A stretch of 64,000 bases of DNA from Symsagittifera roscoffensis (taxonomy: Eukaryota; Xenacoelomorpha; Acoela; Convolutidae). The translations under genes were made by a program, and so were the position numbers. The notes beneath the pieces were generated by a model. It had not been told where the DNA came from. It did not search any database and saw only the letters and a list, made by a program, of their open reading frames with translations. The DNA lies in assembly GCF_963678635.1 (NCBI RefSeq), contig NC_087067.1, forward strand, positions 25,429,547 to 25,493,546, read 5' to 3'. Positions 49,801 through 61,800 of this stretch are shown piece by piece. Within the stretch, counting starts at the first letter, position 1. Each line of letters opens with the position of its first letter.

Positions 49801-52800
49801 CCATTGGAGTATTGTGCTTGGGTATCCCTGAGAGTCCTTTTTGTCCACGCAACACCACAGACTCTCGGAACGGGACACGACCAGCCGAAGGGACCCCCGT
49901 GACGCCAGAAGGATATGAAGGAGTCGTTGCTATAACAGGGCTACTCCCTGGATCATATTACGTAATAACAGCCCATGACGGGTTCAGTACTGAGAGCACT
50001 GACGGATGCACACGTAAGGTTCTTTATATGTCATACTTCAAATTCTGAATCGATTGAATTGTGGGTAAGAATTGTACAGTTGAGTTGTAAGTCTTCAGCA
50101 AAGCAGAGACGCTGGGAGTATAGCTTACTTTAATTGAACACACTTGGACACCTATTTAGTCGATCAATTTTAGAGTCGTTCAATTTATGCTAATTTTTGC
50201 CAAATCGTTCGAAAAATGGCACGTTGGGTTGAACACATATTTTTGGTCTGAATTGGTTTAACTCTAAAGTTTGAGCGGCGCCGGTAAAACTTCTTGCTAA
50301 TCATGTCAAAACATATTGTTGAGTTATTGTTGAGTTGAAAAGCTTGAATCGAGACGTAATGAGCAACATTTGATTGATAAAAAAAACGAAAATTGTTTCC
50401 GCACAAAATTTCCATGGATGTTGAATTTTTTTTTGAGAATTTTCTCCTAAATTTGTTCAATCCAGTCAGATTACTGCCCTGATCAGTACTCAGTTGCGAA
50501 TTGCAAGGGATGAGGACACATCAACAACTATTGAGAAAATATTAAGAAAGAACTCTCCTAAAAGCGATCAACGCCTTGGTTCAGATTTGTTGCTACAGCG
50601 AAATTCATCTGAGCCAGCAGAGCTGGGCTGTTCTCCATCTTTTATTGTCATCCTGCGCAGGAATACTTTCTGCCACTTTTAATTTCAGCTCAAAGCCATC
50701 TAAACCGGTGCGATTCCATTTTTTACTTTTGATACTTCTCAATAAGTCTGTTTGTTCAACGAAGATCAACGTCTCAAGCATGCCCGCATCTAAGAAAAAT
50801 GGGAAAAAAATCAATGAATTTTGTAGTTTAATTGTTATTTATGTAATAGATTCCCTTGTTGCACTCAGACATCAAAATGGAATAAAAAATCGTTTATAAT
50901 CCGTTGTATTTTATCAAATTTAAACCTAACTATGAACCATTTAAAATCACTTATATTGAATTTTTTCCGATTTATTGCTGTTTCGCATCGTACACAGTTT
51001 TGCAAGAATTTCTGCATTCATTCAAAGATTTATGCATAAATTTTGCATTTTGCAAAAAAAATGTACGGCCTAACCGCTCCGCCCTAACGTTTACCCCTTT
51101 GCCCTCTTACAAACCCCCCACCACAAAGTCACAAAGTTTGCAATTTTACGGAAACTGAACTAGTTGCAGATTGCCACGGAGGAGGAACTGAGGTGCATGT
51201 AGTGACTGCAGCTGGGATTCTACAGCACGTTTGGCTCTTTAGAGTCACTATTGAATACAGAACAAAAGCATGAGATGGTCACGGCCATCAGCGTAGAAGT
51301 GTTTCCGGGAGTGTTACAAACTGAACAGAAGTATATTGGAAAATGGAGAGAAGCTATAAAGGCAGGAAAGAACATTCGGCAGAGTAAAGCTTATCGCATA
51401 CCTACGGGAGCGCGATACCTAATGGGATCGACGATGGCTCCGATGTGCAAAAATCGATGTGCTGTGCACTCTGTGGCAGTGGATGTGAAGAGTACAAGGA
51501 AGATTGTGGACCAAGCCTTCTCAGTGCCGAAATGTGTAAGACTGGCGAGAATGTCGGAGAAATCCTACGATTTGCTATGTAAGATGTTTGCAGCAGTACC
51601 AGAAAGAACCAGGGAAGAGTTAGAACTGATACTGGGAAAGAAGTTCATGGGAGAGAAAGAGAAGAGATGTTGGAGGAAGACTTAGAGAGAAACATGACGT
51701 TGTGCCTCACAAAAGCTTCTGCCGAAACAGAGAAAATAATGTTGATCCTCTACCTTGTTGCAAACAAAGAGTAGAAGAGCAGAAGTGTTGGAGGACTGCC
51801 TCCAACAGCGTCAGAATAGCTACCGACGTGTTGCAAGACACTGAGACCGAAAGTGCGGAGTCAATGTCACAGGAGGAAGAGATGGAGCATTGCCAAATAG
51901 CCGAAAAACAAGATGCAAAAAAAAACAGAAATATTAGAAGAACTTAGAAGTTTTAGAACTTTTAAACGACAAAAACAGAGAAGCAAACAAAGAAGAAAAC
52001 AAAAAAGTGAACAAAAAAGTGAACAAAGAAGTGAACAAAGAAGCAACGAAGGAGAAGATGTTAAAACGCAGAATTGCTTATGTGAGAAAAACTCAATGAG
52101 AAACTAAGCAACTAAGCTACCAATTGAAACTGAACGAAAGGAAACTTTTAGTTGATTTTTCAGGTTAAAGAATTTGTTGCATTTATAAATTTGCTTTGAA
52201 ACTTTAGTTAGTGTCTTTGGAGACTTTTAGTATTTATCTAGAGAGGCTTTAGTGAAGAGTATATTAAATATTCTAGCCTGCATGATTGTTTTGAATCGAC
52301 TAAGACAAATGATCACTTTGTGGTGATATGAAGGGCTTGGGTAATCTCTTGGAGAGGGAGATTATTTCATTGTTCCTTCAAAACATCACATTCCTGAATT
52401 TTAATATTCAGGACCAATAACAACTAAATTTCCAAAGGGAAGAAACATAGTAGGATACTTTTAGTTTGTTGGTTGGCAGGACCGTCCTGCGTCCCAACAT
52501 TTTTTTGAACCTAGGAGAAAAAGTTTTAATTCCAGACCATGGCACTAAAAGTCAGAAAAGATGTTTTATCTTAACCATATTCTTAAAAATGCACAGTAGT
52601 GAAAAAAAATTGGAAGGCTATAACAGTGTAGTATGATGCCACTTATATTCTGCGGTGAGTCGACGTGATGTGGATAAAAGTGATTTCATGCATTTTGTAA
52701 ATTCTGCTCGATGGCACTGTACCATTTTGATGAATACTGCGAGACGCAATGAGAACCTTGACCGGGCTGTCCAGGAGTATGTGACATTCGACCAGAATGC

Positions 52801-55800
52801 CTTCAAAATGCATTCCGGATTCGAAATTTTAACATAGCATCTAAGTGGGAAGGTCGGAGGTTTCGATGAATTAGTGGTGCTAGTTGGACGATTGAGCGAA
52901 TCAGGAATGGTTAATTTGGCGTGACATGCTAATTTTTAAATTTTCGTTTCCGGCGTGAAAGACACGTAGCAATTTTCTTTTTCGCCAAAATTGAAAACGT
53001 GAGAAAACACAACAACATTATTCGTTGAAAGAGACGAGAGGAGAAATAAATACGAGAAATACGAATATTATAGTGATTAACAACCCTTCCGAGTTGTTAC
53101 GACTGTGCCGCCACATTTTTACAAAGCAACTTCCGAGAACCGGGAAGAGTGTTGGGACTATCTGACCAGCCTTTCGGAAAGAATATAAGACTATTCTTCG
53201 TCCAGATTCAAGAATCCGGAAGGGTCTCGGGAGAGAACTGTAACTCTTTATTTTAATAACTTTTAGTCATTTTCAGATAATGAGAAGCTAGGAGTTCAGT
53301 AAAAGGGTTGATGCATCTCCGATGAGACTGATGATTTTTATCTACTGAAAAAAATACCGTAATATAATAAGTAAGTAGTAGCCCTGTTTTTAGGAGTGAC
53401 CTCGTGGTCTGGGGATACTGAGACCCAGCCATGAGCTCACTATTTTTGCATGTAATTGAATTAATCTGAGCGTTCTGGCCGAAGCCGGAAACAGTAACGT
53501 TTTTGTCGACCCGATGTTTAAAGGACCACACAAAGAACTGGATTTGGTAGAGACGGTTAAAAGCATGTAGAGCTGTGTTTAGACGCTAGCCAGTCGTTTT
53601 ACAACCTAACTTTATTTTCCGTCGATATGTTTTTCCGGTCGAATGTTACCGAGATGTTTTTACAAACCCCCCAATCACAAACTTCTCGCAAATTTCTAAA
53701 CCAAATTTCAAAACTTAAGCATTCTCAAAAGGCAAGACGATTCGGTTAACCGCTCCACCCTAACGTTTACCCCTTTGCCCTCTCACAAACCCCCTACCAC
53801 AAAGTTTGCAATTTTACACCCCTTCCACCCCCTGTTTTTTGAAAAGAAGTACAGAAGTGCCCTTTCTGGTTGATTTGGGCGAAAAAATGCATTACTTGGC
53901 TAGCGACTGCTTGCAAAACAGTCCACCTACAATTTTATGTTGAGTCTTGCGATACAGCATGCTTATTTTGACTCTATGCTTCTGCAACAACATAAGCAAT
54001 TGACGATATTATTCGGAAACACAGTACTGAAAGCGAAAACGGAAACGGAACTAATTGCAGATTGTCACGGAGGAACTGAGGTGAATCTAGTGACTGCACT
54101 AGGATTCTACAGAATGTTTGGTTCTTTAGAGTCACTATTGAATCTAGAACAAACGCCTGAGATGGTTTTGGCCATCAGCGTAGAAATGTTTCTGGGAGTG
54201 TTGCAAACTGAACAGAAGTAAAGTGGAAAGTGGAGAGAAGCTATAGAGGCAGAAATGAACATACAGTCTTACACTTTTCGGCATTCTCAGTGCCGAAAAG
54301 TGTAAGACTGGCGAGAATGTCGGAGAAATCCTACGAGTTGCTATGTAGGATGTTTGCAGCAGAACCAGAAAGAACCAAGGAAGAGTTAGAACCGGTACTT
54401 GGAAAGAAGTTCATGGGATACAATAAGTGGGAACTTTAGTGATTTTGAAAGAGGGAAGCAGAAAGGATCAATGGCAACAGGTGACACCTCAGTAGATGAA
54501 AACGACGAAATCCACCGAGTAATGCTTGAAGTGAAACCACTACTGGAAGCGTCGGGGAAGCGTAATTGGAAGAGCATCATGTTGACCTTGTCATTGCTTG
54601 CTACAAACTTGGTGGTATCCCGGTCGCAGTAATCTGGTGTTGATCTGGGATTCTGGAGAGCTGCTCTCCTATACCAGATTCATCACAGCCCATAACGATA
54701 GCGATAGTTGGAGTTATGATGGCAATCCGATGGCTGGAAGCTCATGTGAAGGAGAACAATCGACAGGAGATGCCGACGAGAGAACAATTACAGGAACTGG
54801 ATTGTCTAAAAGATGTCGATCTTTTTGAGCCAATGTGCAAAATCTTGAACATTCCGATGGAAGTGAAGAAGATATGGGCCAGGAGACGACTGATGCCATG
54901 GTTTAGAGCCAAAATGACTGCATGTTTGTACGAGTATGTCATGAAGCATATGTCGAAGCACAGCAGGGTGTACAGTGCATATCAGCTGGGCATCGGAGCA
55001 GGAGCTTTCAAGCGAGCTTTTGTAACTCATCGGAATGCAGTGACTACCGCAGTGAAAATTGTTTTTCCTCTTTCATAAGCCATGGCAAAAAACTCAAGTT
55101 TTTCAAGGGAACTCCAGAGCGGGTAACCATATGGTAACCAGATTTAACAGAATCTGAACCAGATCCAAAACTGGATATCTGGAAACTCTCGGTTATTATT
55201 CAAGCTATAAGACTTTTTGAAGCCGTTTGTGAAGCACAATGGAGAGACCCATTTTTTAGCACAAAGTTTCATATACTTACCTAGTAATTAATCTAATTCA
55301 GGTCTGAAATAGCCTTTTGCCGAACCTTATCTCAGATTTGAAATGGGTTGTGAAATTTTAAAATAACCTTGGATACTTTCGGAATGGGTTATTTCAGTTC
55401 TAATTTCAGGTCTGAAGCTTTGTTTTTCATGGTTATTTCAGATCTGAGAAAATTTATTTCGGATCTGTTTTTTAGATCTGGAGTATTGTTTTTCATGGTT
55501 GTTTCCGATCTAAAATAAAAATCAAAAATTGTTGTGACAATTTTTTGCTATTATAATTCTGTACTTTATAGTTTCTGATAGTAACTAGATGGTACTTAGC
55601 AAAATCTCTAATCAGCAAAATAACTAGCAAACTCTCTAATCAAAGACTGCTCTCAAAGCATGAGATAAAGCGTAGGTATGACTATCAAAATTTGATATGT
55701 TTTTAACAATTTTTGAAAAGTTTTCATAACAATTGAGCAAGAAGGTTAGATTGAAAAAAATGTGTGTATTTAACTGGAAATTTTTTCATTTTGTATTTTT

Positions 55801-58800
55801 TTAGATACAACTGTGCATTGCAAAAAACAGCACAAAAGCGAAATTTCACTTGTTTGCGCAAAATGCATAAATTACAGTTTAACAAGGGTTTTCTCAGATC
55901 TGAAGTATGGATTTTCAGATCTGAGAATCAATATATGTAAGAAAAAATGAATTTCATATCTTGTATAGAAAGTCCGCTATGTACGGGCGTTGAAAAATAA
56001 AGAATCACAATACGTTATTTTCTTCTCCTAATGCAAAATGTTATGTCCTCAGCTTTTGTGAATCAATTAAAACAATTTTTTCAGTCTGTGGAGTTTTTCC
56101 TTAATGTTTTGCTCAAAGTGCATTTTCGCAACTTTTTGAATGGAGTTGTTGCTCACTCGCTGCATAAAAAAGATCAAAATTTAAATTTTTTCCGCAGAAA
56201 CAAAGACGACTCAAGTTTCATGAATAAAAAACTATTATTAAAAGAAAATGCTGTACAAATTGTCGTCATTTGTGTTGCGAATTTAGACCATGAAATCGAT
56301 TGTACTGTCATTATAATCAATTTGATTCTTTTGTTAAAACAAAATTCATTAATTTCCAAAATAATAGATTGTAATCCATTAAAACGTGTTATAATTAACT
56401 ATAATGGATTATAATGTCTACATTTTTGGTAAAAATTTTAGCAAAATTTTCAACAACTGCTATACTTACGTACTTGCGGCCTACTCGAAATCCAAACCTA
56501 ATCAACTTTACATAAATTGCGTATTTATCCCCCCGTTCGATTACTGTTCATTCTAACCCACCATCTGAATTCCCTAACGCCCTCAGTTGTTGTGGAAGGT
56601 GATGCGGAATTAAGGAACTAAGCGCGGAAGGGGGGATTTACGCGTTTACGCATTAATAACACGAAATATCTCTCCAACTTATTTGTCCTAAATTAGCTCA
56701 AATGACGATTTTCAAGCCTCAATAAACGATCACAGGTAATATTTTTAAAATTTGAGCTCAGCTAATCCAACCATTTTGGATGCTAGGGTTTGGATGTTTT
56801 TTGGAAGTTTTTTTTGTTTAAAAAGGGCCAGTTAACAAATCATTGAAATTGGTCCGAAACTAAACCACCCGAGCACAAATTTTCAGTCGCTTTCTTCGGA
56901 ATTTGGAACAATAATGAGCAATAATTAATGTACCGACAATAATTACTTCATTGCCAATACTCCACGTAAAATTTGGCATTGGACAACACGCATATAATTT
57001 TTTAAAATTTCGAGTTTTGTAAGATAGCTGGCGAAAACGGCTGGCATGCTTAAGCGTAAATCAGGGTAAGCCTCATGAGAGTTTTTTCTTGAAAATAAGA
57101 TGTTTTTTGAGAAGCTTTACTTACAATTACACTGCTGTTTTTGGGTGAAAATATGCAAAACTGATTCAAAGCCTAAAGAACTGAAGCATGCAAATTCTAA
57201 AATTATGAAAAAATGCATTTAGTATTTTCAATTAAAATTGATCATTACAAATTAGAATCGAGTCTAATGGATTACAATAAAAGATAAAGTCAAAATTTAA
57301 TAAGTTTTCGGTATAAAAGATATTACTTTTATCATACAAGGATACTATAAGGAAAAAATAATGGACCTTTTAATGTTTAGACAGGCGGCTTAACACTGCT
57401 TGCTTAAATCCAAAGCGACCTATTCGCAAAAAAAAACAATTTGTTGAAACTATGACTTTGCTTCAGACCCTGACACGCCTGAAGTCACTTCAAAAGGGCT
57501 CGATTCCACGTCCTTGGTGATCAGCGTTTCAATTCCAAATGGAGGATTCGATTATTGGCTGGCTGAGATCAGCACTGACCATGGCCTACAATCCTCTCCT
57601 CAGGCATCAATCAAGCTAACAGGGCTCGATATTCACTATGCTGATCTGGTCTGCTTATCTGAAGCCTCTGGTCTTAGAATTATAGCTGGCACCACAGCTT
57701 GCATGCTATTTTTGGTGTGCATCCTTTCTGAGCTTAAAGCGATTTTAAGGTTTTTTCGAATATAACCCCAGCCCATTGAAAAACCGATTTGAGCAGTTTT
57801 TCTTAACATACAGTTGTTTTGGATGTTTGTGCAGCGGAATAGAAAGCTTGATTGATGCTCCCTCCTCCAACAGTATGCAGATACCTTTAATCATACCTTC
57901 AGCGGGGGTGGACTGGGGGTGGGGAAAGAGTACACTGTGACGGTGACTGTGGGTGTAGGTAACACTACTCATTGTGGAGCCACTGGCTTAGTGACGTCAT
58001 CTGCTACTATCACAACTGCTTCTGTTGGATGTGACAGTAGGTTTTATCCACACAGGTGGCACTTAAACCAATCAAATTTTATGTGTATTTAACAAGAGTT
58101 AACAATTAAAAAGCAAAAAATCATAAAAATCATGGAAAACCAATTTTGTTTCTATTAGAGCTCGATCCTGTCTTAGCCACAATAGCGACCCTCAATTCAT
58201 CAGCATTGCGTCTGGCAATCTCTCCAAACAACACCTGGGATACATTCTCTGTTCAGTACTTTAGTTTCTTGTCTCAGCTGTCACCCACAATAGTAGACAG
58301 CATTAATGCATCGTCGCTACCTTACGTTTTATCGGGTCTAGCGGCTGGAACGAAATACGAGGTTAATGTAACTGTGAAACTTGGCAGGAGGAGGTGTAAT
58401 TATGAGTTCGACTTGCCCTCACAATCCGCAGTTTCGTATGCTTGCACGGGTACGGATCAGATCAAAATAGTTTATTATGCCATCAGTTCAAAAAACGTTA
58501 ACTTTTTTTTTCATTTTGAAAGTGCTGATAATTTTTAAAATCAAAATATAACTTGAAAAAACACGGCAGATAGGCCAATAAAAGACCGGAAGTTTACCAG
58601 TTTGCTTGGGTAAATCCATAGGGATTCAATCACAAAAAAAGTCAAATTTATTAAAAGTATGTCTTTGTTTCAGTGCCGGACACGCCTGAAGTCACTTCAA
58701 AAGGGCTCGATTCCACGTCCTTGATGATCAGCGTTTCAATTCCAAACGGAGGATTCGATTATTGGATGGCTGAGATCAGCACTGACCATGGCCTACAATC

Positions 58801-61800
58801 TTCTCCTCAGGCATCAATCAAGCTAACAGGGCTCGATATTAACGGTGCTAATCTGGTTTGCTCATTTGAAACCTCTGGTCTTAGAATTATAGCTGACAAT
58901 ACAGTCTGCGTGCTATTTTTGGTGTGCATCTTTTCTAATGAGAGCCTAAAGCACATTTTGGGTTTTTTTCGAATATACCCCCAGCCCATTGAAATACCGT
59001 TTTGGGCAATTTTTCTTACCTTACAGTTGATTTGGATGTTTGTGCAGCGGAATAGAAAGCTTGATTGATGCCCCCTCCTCCAACAGTATGCAGATACCTT
59101 CAATCATACCTTCCGCGGGGGTGGACTGGGGGTGGGGAAAGAGTACAATGTGACGGTGACTGTGGGTGTAGGGAACACTACTTATTGTGGAGCCACTGGC
59201 TTCATGAAGTCATCTGCTACTATCACAACCGCTTCTGTTGGATGTGACAGTAGGTTCTGTTATCAGAGGTGGCACTTAAACCAATCAAATTTTATGTGTA
59301 TTTAACAAGAGTTAACAATTAAAAAGCAAAAAATCATAAAAATCATGGAAAACCAATTTTGTTTCTATTAGAGCTCGATCCTGTCTTAGCCACAATAGCG
59401 ACCCTCAATTCATCAGCATTGCGTCTGGCAATCTCTCCAAACAACACCTGGGATACATTCTCTGTTCAATACTTTAGTTTCTTGTCTCAGCTGTCACCCA
59501 CAATAGTAGACAGCATTAATGCATCGTCGCTACCTTACGTTTTATCGGGTCTGGTGGCTGGAACGAAATACGAGGTTAATGTAACTGTGAAACTTGGCAG
59601 GAGGAGGTGTAATTATGAGTTCGACTTGCCCTCACAATCCGCAGTTTCGTATGCTTGCACGGGTACGGATTAGATCAAAATAGTTTAATATGCTATCAGT
59701 TCAAAAAACTTCAAATTTTATTTTTTTCATTTTGAAAGAACTGATAATTTTTTAAATCAAAATATAACTTAAAAAAACACGGCAGATAGTCAAATAAAAG
59801 ACCGAAAGTTTACCAGTTTGCTTGGGTAAATCCATAGCGACTCAATCACAAAAAAAGTCAAATTTGTTAAAAGTATGTCTTTGTTTCAGTGCCGGACACG
59901 CCTGAAGTCACTTCAAAAGGGCTCGATTCAACGTCCTTGATGATCAGCGTTTCAATTCCAAACGGAAGATTCGATTATTGGATGGCTGAGATCAACACTG
60001 ACCATGGCCTACAATCTTCTCCTCAGGCATCAATCAAGCTAACAGGGCTCGATATTAACGGTGCTAATCTGGTTTGCTCATTTGAAACCTCTGGTCTTAG
60101 AATTATAGCTGGCAATACAGTCTGCGTGCTATTTTTGGTGTGCATCCTTTTTAATGAGAGCCTAAAACGCATTTTGGGGTTTTTTCGAATATACCCCCAG
60201 CCCATTGAAATACCGTTTTGGGCAATTTTTCTTACCTTACAGTTGTTTTGGATGATTGTGCTGCGGAATAGAAAGCTTGATTGACGCCCCCTCCTCCAAC
60301 AGTATGCAGATACCTTCAATCATACCTTCAGCGGGGGTGGACTGGGGGTGGGGAAAGAGTACAATGTGACGGTGACTGTGGGTGTAGGGAACACTACTCA
60401 TTGTGGAGCCACTGGCTCAGTGACGTCATCTGCTACTATCACAACTGCTTCTGTTGGATGTGACAGTAGGTTCTGTCCACACAGGTGGCAATTAAACCAA
60501 ACAAATTTTTTTGCGTACTTAACAATAGTTAACAATTAAGAAGCAAAAAATCATAAAAATCATGAAAAATCAACTTCGTTTCCATTTAGAGCTCGATCCT
60601 GTCTTATCCACACTAACGACCCTCAATTCATCAGCATTGCGTGTGGTAATCTCTCCAAACAACACCTGGGATACATTCTCTGTACAATACTTTAGCGTCC
60701 TGTCTCCGTTGTCAATCACAATGGTGGACAACATCAATGCATTGTCGCTACCTTACTTTTTATCGGGTCTGGCGGCTGGAACGGAGTACGGGGTTAATGT
60801 AACTGTAAAACTTGGCAGGAGCAGGTGTAATTATGGGTTCGACTTGCCCTCACAAACCGCAGTTTCGTATGCTTGCACGGGTACGGATCAGATCAAAATA
60901 TTTTATTATGACATTGGTTTAAAAAACATTCTTTTTATTAAAAAGGGCTGAAAATTTTTTTAAATCAAAATATAACTCGAAAAAACACGGCATATAGGCA
61001 AATAAAAAGAATTGTCCCACTATATTGGCAAAATTGTGCTTCATCCAAAAAGGATATAGCTCATCTTGGAAAATTAGGTTTTCCCTAATTTTTCCTAATT
61101 TTTTTTCAAATATTCGACTGGTTTTGTGAATAAACAAGAAATTAAAAATGACTTAGAACAAACTACTAAAGCCACTATTAACGAATAATTTGGCCAGTCA
61201 ATAAGCAGAATGGGTCCAAAAGCAAAAAAAAAACAGAAAATTATACTCCTCTATAAGCTGATTGGAAAGTTAAGTATAATAATAGTTAATATTACCAAAA
61301 AAACTAATATTTTATTTTAAGTAATTTAATCTAGATTTAAAAAAAAATCAATGAAAAAGTACTAGATGAAATTACTCAATTCATGAATAATTTATACATT
61401 TGGCTTCCCCCCCCCCGCACCTCACACGAGCATCAATTTTGCGGTGTAACAAGTGGTTTTACAAGGTTATTTATGAAGAACAAATATGTTTGCCATGGCC
61501 TTATTAGTCCGTATGCCAACTTTCAAATCAATGGAATCATGTGAACAAACTTTACATTTGTAAAATTTTGCAGGTGGGGGGAAAGGAAAAAGAGCCACAA
61601 ATTTTCTTGATATTATTGACGATTCTGATCAGGAGCGGATTTAGGAGGAGGGAGGGGGGAGGACGGGGAGGGCGGGGAGTGGTGGAGGTTGGGGGGCGAC
61701 GCTCTCCCTCTCAGGGATTCGACCCCCTGCCGACCCAAAGGGTCCCCCCTTTGCTACTTTTTAAGAAATCCATTTTCGGCCGACCGACCCTAAAATTTTT

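Noticed and set aside
56031-56414. 127-codon plus-strand frame
   Set aside because: AT-driven composition, no known motif, inside an intron, and it overlaps AT-rich repeats shared with 16.3 and 17.0 kb.
57649-57873. Reading domain A straight through to the stop at about 57763 as a membrane-anchored ending
   Set aside because: The read-through peptide (VCILSELKAILRFF) is hydrophobic, but the rest of the FN3 fold (YADTFNHTFSGG...) resumes in frame after a clear acceptor. A retained-intron isoform ending here remains possible.
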